In this document: positions 46,735-58,839 of the stretch, in pieces
How positions within the stretch are numbered: the stretch's first letter is position 1
Layout: the number at the start of each line of letters is the position of its first letter
DNA from: Cristatella mucedo
Taxonomy: Eukaryota; Bryozoa; Phylactolaemata; Cristatellidae
DNA: 64,000 bases
Direction: 5' to 3'
Assembly: GCA_009760855.2 (NCBI GenBank)
Contig: WPIO01000053.1
Coordinates: 1,751,501-1,815,500, forward strand
Notes under the pieces: generated by a model
Seen by the model: only the letters and a program-made list of their open reading frames with translations
Told to the model about the DNA's origin: nothing
The model's database searches: none
Program-made: the position numbers and the translations under genes

Positions 46735-48245
46735 CATTCAAGCCGGTCACTACTAATGTTCTGAAGTTCGTGTCTCAATCGAAGAGGACTAGTAATCCTT
46801 TGAACCATGCTCACGCTGTCCTGCTTCTACGGTGCGTTTATCTGCTTCAACCATGCATAACTGATGACCACCCATATGCCGTGTCCCAGAGCTCTCAAAA
46901 AGCTCTTCTAGAGCACCTCTCATCTCACCTGGGCATCACTGGCACTGCTCTGCAATGGTTCGAGTCCCATCTTAGTGTGAGAGTCCAGAGTATTGACGTG
47001 AATAGACAAAGATCATCTGAAGTACCTCTGAAATATGGATTACCTCAGGGCTCCGCGCTAGGTCCGGTTCTTTTCACGGTTTATACTCTGCCTCTTGCTG
47101 ATGTGATCGCCAAGCACAATCTAGGCTTTCACTCGAATGCGAATGACACTCATTTGTACCTTTGCTTTGATCCCTCCCAGCCTTCGAGCACTTCAAATTC
47201 TCTCAACTCACTTGCTGCTTGCATTGATGACATCCCCACATGGATGGCAGCAACATTTCTAAAACTAAACGATGATAAAACTAACTTAGTAGTTATGGGC
47301 AAACCCATTGTGATTCTGAGATTGGAAAGGCTTACTCTCAACATTGGCTCTGCCAGCATATCTCCGGTTGAATAAGCTCAAAATCTAGGTGTCATATTCC
47401 AAAGCGACCTCTCGTTAGACGACCACATCAGCTCCACAGTCAAATCTGCTTATTTTCAGCTTCATAACCTTGACATTCAACTCAAGTAAGCCTTCATAAA
47501 GCTACGTAGTGTTGCTTAACTGTGGGCATTTTTAAGCAGGTATGCCACATCTAAGTAGGTCCATCTCTTTTTTACCTTCAGTCTTAACCTCTGTAGCTCA
47601 CCGGAAACTGCTCTGCCAGCCTGTACAGTAAGGTGCCTACAGCTGGTGCAAAAGTCTGTACTTAGGCTTGTCAGTTGCAAGTATATCAGTTGCCACATCA
47701 TTCCACTTCGTGCCGATCTGCATTGGCTACCAATCAAGAAAGCATCGGCCTCAAGATTTGGTCTCTCACTTTTGGGTCCCTTCATTCTTTGGCTTTAGAC
47801 GAGCTATCAGATATACTTCCCCATAAGGCTAAGCATCGTACCAGACGCTTTTTGAAATCTAAGCGCAAAACAATACCTCGTACGAACCTCAAATCCGTTG
47901 GGGAGTGTGCCTTTAGTTCGCAGACTCTCAAATTCTGGAACTTGCTTCCGACTTGCTTCATGAAATTCCCTGTCTTGAAAACGTTAAAGTAATAGCAAAC
48001 ACTAATCTAGGACACCATTTAAAGGATCTCTGTGATTTTTCCTTGATGTGCTTAGGAGTGTTGAAGCTGTGCATGCTGCCACTAACCAAACATGCAAGCT
48101 GACTTAGTGCATGTCAGCCATAACCTTGTGAATCTTGTTTTTTAGGCAGGGTGTCTCACTTAACTATCCGATCATGTTCCTTTGCTGCAATTGCAGGGCT
48201 CTTGGAAATATATTGAGCTTCCTACAGGGGCCTTACCATATGTTT
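46735..48245 (+). mobile_element. L2-A LINE with internal deletion
   Basis: It starts in the pre-RT region ('caagccggtcactactaatg'), skips about 350 bp of the reverse transcriptase fingers at about 46,890, and continues with a 201-residue frame (46,770-47,375) containing YGLPQGSALGPVLFTVYTLP. The YADD box reads NAND, so the enzyme is inactive. The ORF2 C-terminus from about 47,480 is much more diverged than the part before it, suggesting two copies or gene conversion. The 3' end is worn, at about 48,190-48,245. Confidence 0.85.
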
Positions 48246-48529
48246 TTTGCTTTCTATTTTCATTATTGAATGGCTGATATACTACTAACAGACATAGATA
48301 CTAATACTGACTTTCTAAGTACCGGTTAGTGCCTTGCAAGCAACCTCGTAGCTTCTGACCTAATATCAAATGATGACAGTTTGTATTCGGCAGCTTGTAC
48401 TGAGTCCAACATTTTTTTCCATCAAATGTGCTGTCCCGGCCCAGTTCCGTAATGAATATATGAGCAATGCTATCAGAGTGACCCGCAACGTTTGCCATGA
48501 CATGGCCTAGACCAAAAAGGTGCTCATTG

Positions 48530-48680
48530 CAGCCTGTTTATGCCATCAGGTCCTCTAGTGAAAACACGAGAAGTTCTAGATTATATCTCATAATGACAGT
48601 CGGCGAAAGATAGTTTTGCTTTTCCGCTTGCAGATCTTGTATCTTACACCTGCGATCCTTAGCAACCATGTGTCCACTTC
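48530..48680 (+). mobile_element. L2-B LINE scrap
   Basis: 'cctgtttatgccatcaggtc', 'gacagtcggcgaaagatag' and 'cttgcagatcttgtatctta' follow the L2-B segment 37,014-37,125 in order. It has no open frame. Confidence 0.6.
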
Positions 48681-48711
48681 AGCCAGCTCAGGCACATCCG
48701 CTCTTACAAAA

Positions 48712-48860
48712 TATAATTATAGTCCATTTGTGTAGCGCCCAAAGAGAACTTCATATCTATTCAGGTACTTTGAATAAGCCTCAGGGCTCGAGCCCACGAC
48801 TGCAGCCAGACCATAATCAAGCTATCACCTGAACAGCAGGACAAATCAGTTCGGCGGTGA
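48712..48860 (-). mobile_element. SINE-A
   Basis: Minus-strand copy. The tail side is 'gcgcccaaagagaacttcat', the reverse B box region is 'cagggctcgagcccacgact', and the reverse A-box side 'gacaaatcagttcggc' is worn. Confidence 0.75.
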
Positions 48861-49544
48861 TGATGAGCGAACCCATACGATGCACCAACCTATTGCAATG
48901 ATATATTTCCAGCACACGCAAATTTCCAAACATTAAATTGATTCGTGTTACCTGGGAACACAATTTACTCATTTAAATTCTAATTTAGAGTAGTCTTTAC
49001 CTGCATAACCTAGTGACAACGCCTGCGTTTCTGCAAGACGCCAATCCGAACAGTCTTTGACGTAGCAGGCGAGCAAGCTCTATTAAAAACGATTATTGCA
49101 GGTCCTTCATAAGGTATAGCAACGATATTTTAAAAGGTCAAATGAAGATGCAGCCTACTAATTATTTGAAGCTCGTTCAAAGACGACAAATTCTGACACA
49201 CTTTTTATCGAACTTTTCCATGTGAAAGTGTAACTATTACATTTTAAGCTGTAGCTATGCATGAAAATCATTGAATTTACTCCACCGATAGTTTATGCAT
49301 TAAATTCACTACCTCCTCGATGGTATCGTTATACGTTTTCTATCAAAACAGATAAATCTCACCGTTACTTCAATGACTTGTGGTTAAGAACTCAATCACA
49401 CGCTCACCGTCAAACTTATATCATTCGAATGCCATAATTTAAAACGTCCATAAAGTGTACGTGCATTCAGTATACAGTTCTCAGTTCAAATAATACCTTA
49501 ATGGCACTTGATACTAACGCACATTTTCTTACTGAAGGATCAGT
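48861..49544. other. Spacer without recognised features
   Basis: AT-rich, with no ORF of note and no repeat of this window recognised. Confidence 0.4.
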
Positions 49545-50125
49545 GTTGTAATAAAAATAATACACTTTATAAAGTGGCCTCGGAAAACTTAATCTCTTTC
49601 TATGCTCTTTACGTTAGGTGCGAACGAAATGCGATCGAACGACGTGCACAGGATCAGCATGCTGGTGTGGTTAGTGGGTGCATGCAACAGTGTCTGCGCG
49701 CATAAGTACATGAAGGACAAATCAGATGGACCTTCCGTATGCAAAAGCTTCACTACAGCTACGAGCCCTCTAAGTTCAAACGATAAAAATAGTCGCTTGT
49801 CGGATGCTAATTGAAGCATTTCTTAAGTAGTCGGGAGCTGCTTTCGGGAGCAAAGGCACAACTGAGTGTCATCCGCATGGAAGTATAAGATTAGATTGTG
49901 CTTGGCAAATAAATCAGCTAGAGGTGGAGTATAAACCGTGACAAGAACCGGAACTAGCACGGAGCCGTGAGATATTTCAGAGGTACCTTAGAAGATCTTT
50001 GTCTATTCCCCCTGAATACTCTGGATCTCACACTGAGGAAGGACCCCAACCTTTTGCAGTGCCATGCCAGTGATGCCTTGGCGAGGTGTGAGACGCTCTA
50101 GAAGTCAACTTTGTGATCGTTTGAC
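49545..50125 (-). mobile_element. L2-A LINE with internal deletion
   Basis: The tail and untranslated 3' end are at 49,545-49,735. About 100 bp of unassigned sequence follows, and then the RT segment equivalent to the YADD-to-motif-A region (49,850-50,125: 'tgagtgtcatccgcatggaa', 'ctagcacggagccgtgagat'). About 1 kb of ORF2 between these parts is missing, so this copy suffered a large deletion. Confidence 0.8.
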
Positions 50126-50199
50126 CATAATTATTCATTTCCTTGTTACCGATCTTGCTGTCAGGTGGTCTTGATTCCGAGATCGTGGAGTGAAACCAA

Positions 50200-52612
50200 T
50201 TAACGCCAATAAATGCAAAGAATGCGGACCTCTCACAAGTCTGAGGCTACTGCAGCTGAAATACGCCATTACAGCTTCTGGAGGCGAAAAACCAAACGCT
50301 CTATGGAAAAGAGACGCTGAACTTCATCGGGAAGTGTAGGTGCTCGTGAGGGCGATGGAAGCGAGATGAAGAGCGAAGCCCGTGAAAAGCGAATGTTTGT
50401 GATGTTGACGACGGCTGTATTTTACTACACACAGTCAATTAAGTGAGCTAGCATACATACTGATAATATCCGTCGTGTAGGCTGCTCCTGAGCACGTTGA
50501 GTTTAGATAGAAGAAAGTGGATAGAGTTCGTAAAGGTCGACCCACCTCAGAAAAATTCGACACAGCAGAAATTGGTCTGCAAGGAACGTGTCACGTGCCG
50601 GCAAGGAGTGAGCCCATTGGGTGGACGGAACGTTTGCTGGGGAAACCAAGTGATGGCGATGACACGCCTGTGGAAGCACTCGAAAAGTACCTCAAAAGCA
50701 TCGTTTGCAGTCTCCCGCGTGAGCTTTCACTGCATTTGCTCGCAGACGGAGGAGGCCCCAGTAATGTCTGCTTAGCTCTGAGTTAGGCTTACCCCTCGGT
50801 GGCGAGATTCCAGCTTAGTCAGTACGGTTGCTTCATGGAGGCATCAAAGCTGTGCTCACTTCCGGGTCTCCGAAGTGCCGTCGGTACAAGCTACAAGAGC
50901 ATAGGCCGCACTGACTGCTTGCCCTAGGCGAGTAAAGCTCTAAGGAGGAGGCACTGCCAGCTAGCTAAGACTCCCTAAAGCTGGCCAGCTAAGCCAGGAA
51001 AAAGAAGAGAGATTCCGGTGCATGCTGGAACCGCACTTCTAGGCCTGTTCAGATGAGCTTGGAATTGAAGCGGCAGCCATCGTCTAGTCCAACCTGCCGT
51101 CTCTGTCGTACGGCTTGAATAAGAATTATCCGGCCTCATCTACGGCTTTAACCATGGAGTGGAACATGGTCTACGGGAAGCACGTCGTTGCCAAGCAGCA
51201 GCTCAATGTGAGAGACGTGATGCTGAAAGAGGATCCATTCGCTTCCGTCCCAGAACTGGACTGTCAGAGCACCGCACTGCAACCACTGCCTTGTGCGGCT
51301 CGTCGCCATGTACCCGTGCCGCCGGCGTTGCTCGATTGCTCGCTATTGCAGCCTGACAAGCGAGGCAGGCATCTGGACCGTCTACCATCGCTGCGAGTGC
51401 CGACGCATAGAAGCTCTGGTGGACTTCAGCCTACCGCATTGCCACATCACCCGTTGGCTATGGTTTTTATGACTTTGGGGAGTTACTGACGGAGATACAT
51501 AACATTACATTACATTACAAGACCCCTTGCTCGCCGGCGGACTGACGTACCACGAACGAAGCTCGAAAACATCCGTCCCTTCCAATTAACCGAGCTGCTG
51601 CAGAGGAGTTGCCTATTACTACTGCACAAGGTGTCTTCACCGAAGCAACTGCTGGTGGACAGGCACCGGCCATTCTTTTAAGGTGAATGTTTGTGGGCTG
51701 TGTTTCTTCTCAAAATGCAAGATTCCAAAGTCAGTGCGTCGGAATTGTTTTGGTTAACAGCGATAGCACTGTATCTCGCCGTGTGTGTGGACAGTGGAAA
51801 AGAATCGCACGGACAGGACAGTGGCAGTAACAACGGCCGGTCGGAATGTGGCATCGACATAGCCGCCGGTCAGGATGGTGGCGATAGCAACTTCAATTCG
51901 AGGCTTGTTGACGTAGCTTCACTCACACTTCACTAACTTCTGCTTATGGTAGCAAATAGTCACGTGATTAAAGAATTGGGCTGCGAAGCAGACTCACGAG
52001 TATGCAAGTGGAAGGATTTTCATCTTGCATAATGGGATTAGGAATGTTAGCCAGGGCCAGCTTGCTGAATCACTCGAACGTGTTGCAGCACAGACACAGT
52101 CTCAAAATGGCGCTCAGCTGCCTGGGCTCGCTGCTCAAGCTGAGAGTGAGAAGCTGCTCGACATTAACTACAAATTTCTATATAAGAATTTATGTCGGCC
52201 GATTACCGCCGTGATGAGTTGAGCAGAAACGTCTTTTCCACTGACCCTGCGAGGCCTACGAAGGCAACTGGGCTGAGTTCGAGCAGCTGCCATGTTTCTC
52301 GAAGCTGCGTCAGTGCACTTGCCAGAACTATGGAACAGGCAGCCAGGAGGCCTACCGTCAAAAGGGCATGGCCGGTGTCGATGGAGCTTTGGCACGTCTG
52401 CTAGATCTTTTACCTGAGGTTTTCACTTCTGATCGACGGCAGACAATCATTGCTTTCTCTGTAGTCCAGGCTCAATTTGGCATTCTTAGCCACATGGTGG
52501 TCCAGCCGTGCAAGTTACTCATATTAGACAAGCTTATGTTGCTGCAATGTTACAGTGTATTGGCTAATTGCTAGGTTCTGGCCACCTACGGCTGACATTT
52601 CCTCGGCATTTG
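50200..52612 (+). pseudogene. SMYD4-like pseudogene 4
   Basis: The start region resembles the intact gene (gaaaccaattaacgcc, compare 15,568). The TPR part is at 50,640-50,800 (VEALEKYLKSIVCSLPRELS, HLLADGGGPSNVCLALS), the first SET segment at 51,115-51,240 (YGKHVVAKQQLNVRDVML), and the MYND region in shifted frames at about 51,260-51,420. A pre-SET frame follows at 51,691-51,936, then a mutated SET core at about 52,000-52,170. The C-terminal frame 52,368-52,574 (FTSDRRQTIIAFSVVQAQFG) ends in LANC where the intact protein has MANCY. It spans nearly the whole gene, with many frameshifts and stops. An L2-B tail is inserted at about 51,447-51,520. Confidence 0.9.
51447..51520 (+). mobile_element. 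Very short L2-B 3'-tail insertion in pseudogene 4
   Basis: 'ggtttttatgactttgggga' and 'gttactgacggagataca' match the last ~60 bp of L2-B (37,368-37,405). They are followed by ACATTACATTACATTACA, which reveals the family's pentameric tail. SMYD4-like sequence continues on both sides (DFSLPH... then LLAGGLTYH). It is an extreme 5' truncation. Confidence 0.85.
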
Positions 52613-52624
52613 GGTCGTCCTTTC

Positions 52625-52792
52625 TAACTGCCCCGAGCTGAAACTTCCATACTACTCACTACCTTAACTGCTCTCCTGACTTTGCTCTGACTGCCGCCTT
52701 TTTGTATCAGATGAAGCCTGTTGGCTACCGAATGCATAGCAAAAGAGTGCTTAGGCTGTGAGTGCTAACCCCCTACAAACATTCCCGCATAA
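52625..52792 (+). mobile_element. L2-B LINE 3' fragment
   Basis: 'gaaacttccatactactcac', 'ctgactttgctctgactgcc' and 'gttggctaccgaatgcatag' follow L2-B 37,205-37,330. The last ~60 bp of the family are absent, because the L2-A at 52,793 begins there. Confidence 0.8.
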
Positions 52793-55610
52793 TAAAAATA
52801 ATAATAATGCACTTTATAAAGCGCCCTCAGAGAACTTAACCTCTTTCAAGGCGCTTTACATTTGCTGCAAAGACAAATGCAATTTAAGGGTAAGTAAAAT
52901 CATGCTTGAAAAACAAACAAAAAAAATAACATGGTTAAGGGTGACATGCATAGGGTCAGCATGCAAATGTGGTTAGTGGCAGCATGCACAGTGTCAGCAC
53001 GCATAAGCACATCAAGGAAATCACAGAGACGCACTAAATGCTCTCCTAAATAGGTGTGTTTTTAGGTTTCTTTTTAGAAGCGGTCAGGTTAGGGGATGTT
53101 CTGAAGCAGGTCTGGAAAGAGTTCCAGTATTTGGGAGCATACAAACAATGCACACGGTCTCCAAAGGATTTAAGGTTTGTACGAGGTATTTCCAGACGGT
53201 TGGATTCCGAAAAGCAGGTGGTACGATGCTTAGCCTCATGGGGTGGTATATCTGAGAATTATGCTGGAGCCATAAAACGAAGGCACCTAAAAGTGAGAGA
53301 CAAAACCTTGGAGTCAATCAGTTTCTTGACTGGTAGCCAGAGCAGATCAGCGAGAAGTGAAGTAATGTGGCAACTGTGACACTCATGACAGACAAGTCTA
53401 GCTGCGGAGTATGGCACCAGCTGCAATCGCCTGATCGCACATGCTGGTAGGACAGTTGACAGTGAGTTGCAGAATTCGTGACTTGATGTCACGAATGCAT
53501 AGATTATCTTGGATGTGGTATCCTAATGTAAACGGGCCCGAATTTTAGCAACGTTAGGAAGCTAAAAATTGGAGGACCCGACTGTGGAGCTGATATGGTC
53601 GTCTAACGAGAGGTCGCTTAAGAATGTGAGAGCTAGATTTCGAGCTGATTCAACTGGAGATATGCTGGCAGGGGCAATTTTAGGAGTCAGTCTTTCCAAT
53701 CTCTTAATCACACTGGGTTTGCCCATAACTAGTAAGTTAGTTTTATTATCGTTTGGTCTTAGAAATTTTGCTGCCATCCATGTGCAGATGTCATCAATGC
53801 ATGCAGCAAGTGAGTTGAGAGAATTTGAGGGCCTCGAAGGCTGGGAGGGATCAGAGGAAAGGTACAACTGAGTGTCATCCGCATAGAAGTGAAAGCCTAG
53901 ATTGTGCTTGAAAATGACATCAGCAAGAGGGGGAGTATTAAACTTGAAAGGAATCGGACCTAGCACGGAGCCCTGAGTTACTCTATATTTCAAAGGTAAT
54001 TTAGATGATCATTTTTAATTCGCGTCAATACTCTGGAGTCTCCCACTGAGATAGGACCTGAACCATTGCCGAGCAGTGCCTGTGATGCCCGTGCGAGATG
54101 AGAGGTGCTCTAGAAGAACTTTGTGATCAATGGTATCAAAAGCTGCCGAAAGATCGAGCACAACAAGAAGAGACACTCTACCCCTGTCTGCATTCCTAAG
54201 TAGGTCGTTGTATACCCTAAGCAATGCTAACTCTGTTAAGTGATTCGCTCAAGCGCCAGACTGAAACTTACTAGAAAGGTGTGAGGCTTCGAGGTGTGAG
54301 TTCTGCTGGTCCGCCACGACCTGTTCCAGTGTCTTTGATAGGAATCGTAGAAGGGAGACTGGGTGGTAGTTGCTTAAGTTCTCTTGATCTAGTGTCACTG
54401 TAATGAGAAGCGGCCAGACTACAGCTCTTTTGAAAGGTGCTGGGACTTAACCTGAGGCTAATGACATAATAATGATGCTACTTATGCGTGGCAGCAGCAG
54501 ATCGATGCAACGTCGGAGCAGGATAGTGGGAATAGGAGACAGAGGACTTGTTGTCTTCTTTGATTGAGATACGAGGTTTAGGACTAGATCACCAGTGTCC
54601 TGCTTAAATGCAGACATTGAGGTGCAGCTAGGAACCGACGAACAGCATTCTAGTGGGGATGTGGTCATCGCAGGGATGGACTCCCCGATCTTGTCTATCT
54701 TCTGTGCAAAGAATCGAGACAAGCGATTGGCTAGATCATCACAAGGATGATCAGGTAAGGAGCTAATTTGGGAATGGTTGAGGCGTTGGTTTATTGTCGA
54801 CATCAGCATTTTTGGATTGTGCATCTGAGATACTACAATGTTTCTATAGAAGCTAGACTTGGCCTATGCAGGATCGATTGGTACGACCTACAGTAGTCTG
54901 CATATGCCTGTCGATGGACAGTTTGTCCGGATCTTTTGAATGCCTTTTCAAGCTTTCGTTTAGTAAACCTGGCTAGTTTAATGTGTGAGGTAAACCATAG
55001 GCCCTCTTGGGGGAGGTGCACAGTGAGCTGTGTCAGAGGTGCAAACTAGTCGAGCGTGTCAGCTAGTGTCTTGTTGCAGCTTACTACTAATGATGACAGA
55101 TCGGAGCGAGGACTGAGCTGCAGAGGTGAAGCTGATATTCTCGCACGGACAGCATCGAAGTCAAACGTCTCGCAATTCACATGTTATTTTAGAGGAGGAT
55201 GTGGGCACACACTGTAGATTGAATGAAATCTGCATGTGGTCAGATAAGCAGGATTTGATAATAATTGGTGATGACAAAGTGCAGTTGCATGAGAAAATCT
55301 GGTCGAGTGTGTGACTCTTGATGTGGGTAGGGCCATGCACATGAGCCACAAAAGACAATGAGTCAGTCAATGCAAGAAATTCGGCGCTGAAAGCGTCAGA
55401 TAAATTATCAATGTAAACGTTTAAATTACCCATAACGAGGGAGGATTGATTTCTTCCACACAGAATCGAAATGAGATCGGAGAAATCTGAGATATAGGAG
55501 GATTCGGTTCCTGGTGGGCGATAGACTACTGCCACTATCGGTAGCTTGTTTTCGGGTGAGACCAATACAATTGATTTAAATAATACCCACATAGTCTTTG
55601 TGGTTTCGTG
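52793..55610 (-). mobile_element. L2-A LINE, longest copy in the window
   Basis: Minus strand, from the endonuclease (55,161-55,592) through a linker (54,833-55,021), the pre-RT region (54,447-54,824) and the reverse transcriptase in several frames. The RT includes 54,015-54,224 with LLVVLDLSAAFDTIDHKVLL and 53,562-53,993 with NLGFHFYADDTQLYLSSDPS. The C-terminus and 3' signature follow at 52,795-52,860. It is missing only the start of the endonuclease and the 5' untranslated region. Frameshifts and stops throughout. Confidence 0.92.
55161..55592 (-). pseudogene. L2-A endonuclease (C-terminal two thirds)
   Basis: A 143-residue open frame: IVAVVYRPPGTESSYISDFS, SLVMGNLNVYIDNLSDAFSA, THIKSHTLDQIFS and LSDHMQISFNLQ. 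It shows the YRPPG, GDxN-equivalent (here GNLN, a change at a catalytic aspartate) and SDH motifs of the EEP endonuclease. The N-terminal TETW part is not seen upstream. Confidence 0.88.
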
Positions 55611-55945
55611 GATTTACGTGTGGTTCTTCATTGCATTTCATCACTAGCAGGATTTAGGCCGAGCACGAGGTGGCTGGCTGCTTAGCATCACCTACTGGAA
55701 GTGCCGTCGCCTACCGAAAGTGCATCACATTTTCGTTCAGCCGCACGATTCGCAGGGTCGCTAGCTGACTTAACTCTTTTCTGAATAGTTTTCAAATGTA
55801 ACGGATCAGTCGAAATAAAATGGAAGAGAATACACGTCTTAAAACAAGAGAACGACAATCGCTGACTGCAGTCCTGAGTTACAGGTAACTTACCGAAGAG
55901 TCATAAGGTTGAGGTTAACCGGCCAATGGTGGGTCGTTTCTTACG
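55611..55945. other. Spacer, possibly LINE 5' region
   Basis: It adjoins the truncated endonuclease of the L2-A copy but matches no other L2-A in the window, so I cannot tell whether it is LINE or host DNA. Confidence 0.3.
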
Positions 55946-55949
55946 GTAA

Positions 55950-57195
55950 TAATATTATTAACAATAACGATAATGCAATTGATAATGCACCCTCAGAGAA
56001 CTCATTCTCTGTACGCGCTTTACATGTGCTGCAAAGAGAAATGCATATGAATGGTGAGTAATATCATGCTTGATAAAAGGCATGAATAACATGGTTAGGG
56101 GTGACATGCACAGGGTAAGCATGCAAACGTGGTTAGTGGCAGCATGCACAGTGTCAGCACGCATAAGCAGATTAAGGACGAATTACAGGGACCCACTAAA
56201 TGCTGTCCTAGATAGGTATGTTTTTAAGTTCTTTGTAAATGTGGTGAAGTCAGGGGATATTCCAAGGTGAATCGGGAAGGGGTTCCAGGCTTTGGGAGCA
56301 TACGAACTAAATGCACTCCATCCCACGTATTTGAGGTTTGAACGAGGTATTGGTAGACTGTTGGAATCTGAATAGAGGGTGGTACGATGCTTGGCCTAGT
56401 GAGGGAGAGGATCTAAGTGATAGGCTGGAACCCAAGAATAAAATAACCTAAAAGTGAGCGACAAAACCTCGAAGTCGATCCGTTGCTCGACCGGTACCCA
56501 GTGCACATCGGCGAGAAGTGGTGTGATGTGGCAACTGTGAGGCCCATGACAGACAAGCGTAGCTGCAGAGTTTGGCACCAGCTGCAATCGCCTGATCTCA
56601 TATGCTGGTAGGCCAGTAAGCAATGAGTTGCAGAAGACGAGACGGGATGTCACGAATGCTTGGACCAACTTAGACGCAGTATTCTTTTCTAAACAGGCCC
56701 GAAGATAAGCAATATTACATTGCTGAAAGTAGGCAGATTTGACTGTGGATCTGACGTGGTCGTCCAGCATCTAAGGTGTGGTGGTAATCTTGGTAAGGCG
56801 TTTGCTTTCACGACCTCCGTCCCGAGGTCACGGGTTCGATTCCTATGGACGGCAATCCAATATCGCCACTGCTAGCAGTGGTTATAGCCATAGTCGCTCT
56901 TCTGTCGCTATACAAAAAGGCCACTCAATCAGCTAGAATGTATTTATTTAACGAGAGGTCACCCTGGAACTTGGCACCTACATTTCGAGCTGACTCAATT
57001 AGAGATAGGTCGGCAGAGCCAATTTTTACCTTCAGCTTTCGAGTTTGTGAATCTCACTGGGTATACCCATAACTAGTAAGCTAGTTTTATCACCGTTTAG
57101 CTTTGAAACATTTTCTGCCATCCACGTGCGGTTGTCATCAATATAGGAATCAAGTAACTTTGAATAATTCGAGGGGCTTGAAGTCTTGGAGGAAT
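55950..57195 (-). mobile_element. L2-A LINE split by SINE-B
   Basis: Tail and 3' signature are at 55,950-56,040. The C-terminal ORF2 frame is at 56,396-56,770 ([40 protein letters not shown]). A SINE-B occupies about 56,770-56,948, and the LINE resumes at 56,949-57,195 ('acgagaggtcaccctggaac', 'tcaagtaactttgaataatt'). The LINE was there before the SINE. Confidence 0.88.
56770..56948 (+). mobile_element. SINE-B, best-preserved copy
   Basis: Plus orientation. An A-box-like 'ggtggtaatcttggtaaggc' is followed about 50 bp later by a perfect B-box type cacgggttcgattcctat. The body has 'gttatagccatagtcgctct' and the tail 'gtcgctatacaaaaaggcca' ends in TTTATTTA. It is the reference for the family in this window. 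Confidence 0.85.
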
Positions 57196-57204
57196 ATAAA
57201 TAGT

Positions 57205-58838
57205 AAAAATAATAATTCACTAAATAAAGCGCTCTGAGAGCACTCAATCTCTCTCTAGGCGCATTACATTTGCTACAAAGGGAAATGCAATCGAATGGTG
57301 AGTAATATCATGCTTGATAAACAAGCAAAATGAATAACCTGGTTAAGGGTGAGATGCACAGGGTCAGCATGTTAATGTGGTTAGTGGCTACCATGCACAG
57401 CGTAAGCACCTATAAACACACGAAGAACGAATCACAGGTACCCACTAAATGCTGTAACAAATAGGTGTGGTTTAAGTTCTTTGTAATTGTAGTCAACTCA
57501 GGGGATGTTCTGAGGTCAGTCGGGAAGGGGTTCCAGGCTTTGGGAGCATACGAACTAAATGCACGCCATCCCATGAATTTGAGGTTTGAACGAGGTATTG
57601 GTAGACTTGGATTCTGAATAGAGGGTGGTTCGATGCTTGGCCTAGTAGGGGAGATTATCTGAAAGAAAGGCTGGAGCCAAACAATGAAGTGACCTAAAAG
57701 TAAGCGACGAAACATTCAAGTCAATCCGTTGCTTGACTGGTAGCAGGTGCAGGTCGGCGAGAAGTGGTGTAATGTGGCAACTGCAATGCTCAATGCAGAG
57801 AAGCCTAGCTGCAGAGTTTTGCATCAGCTGCAATCGCCTAATCGCACATGCTGGTAGGCCAGTAAGCAGTGAGTTGCAGAAGTCGAGACGAGATGTAGCG
57901 AATGCATGGACTTACTTAGACGTGGTATCCTTATCTAAACAAGCCCTAATTTTAGCAATGTCATGAAGCCGAAAATAGGCAGATTTGACTGTGGAGCTGA
58001 TGTGGTCGTCTAACGAGAGGTTGCTTGAAAAAATGACACCTAGATTTCGAGCTGATTCGACAGGAGATATGCTGGCTGAGCCATTTTCGGGCGTCAACCT
58101 TTCCAATTTGTAAATGACACTGGGTTTGCCCATAACTAGTAAGTTAGTTTTATGATGGTTTAGTTTTCAGAAAAGTTGCTGCCATCCTTGTGCGGAAGTC
58201 ATCAAAGCATGCAGCATGTGAGATAAGAGAACTTGAGGTGCTCGAAGGCTGGGAGATATCAAAGCAAAGGTACAACTGAGTGTCATCTACATAGAAGTGT
58301 AATCCCAGATTGTGCTTGGCAATCATATCAGCCAGTGTGAGAGTGTAAACCGTAAAAAGAACCAGAGCTAGTACGAAACCCTGAGAAACCCCACATTTGA
58401 GAGGTACCTCGGATGATCTATGTCCATTCACATCAATACTCTGGTGTCTCCCACTGAGATAGGACCTGAACCACTGCAGAGCAGTGCCGGTGATGCCTAG
58501 GGGAGATGAGAGGCGCTCTTGAAGATCTTTGTGATCGATGGTATCAAAAGCTGCCGAAAGTTCGAGCAAACCAAGCAGAAACACTACCCATTACTGCATT
58601 CCTAAGTAGGTCATTGTATTCCCTAAGCCAAGCTGACTCTGTGGAGTGATTGGCTCTCAAGCCAGACTGGAACTTACTAGCAAGGTGTGAGGTTTCGATG
58701 TATGAGTTCAGCTGCTCTGCCACGACCCCGGTCAGTGTCTTCTGTAGGAATGGTAGAAGGCAGACTGGGCGGTAGTTTCTTAAGTTCTCTTGGTCTAGTG
58801 TCGCTTTCTTGAGAAGTGGCCTGACTACAGCTTTTTTG
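57205..58838 (-). mobile_element. L2-A LINE, long 5'-truncated copy
   Basis: The RT fingers frame 58,544-58,897 has LRNYRPVCLLPFLQKTLTGV and LASKFQSGLRANHSTESAWL. The frame 58,150-58,584 has LELSAAFDTIDHKDLQERLS and HFYVDDTQLYLCFDISQPSS (YVDD in place of YADD). The C-terminal frames are at 57,912-58,133, 57,642-57,833 and 57,410-57,715. Tail AATAATAATT at 57,207. It stands head-to-tail with the previous L2-A. Confidence 0.92.
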
Positions 58839-58839
58839 A

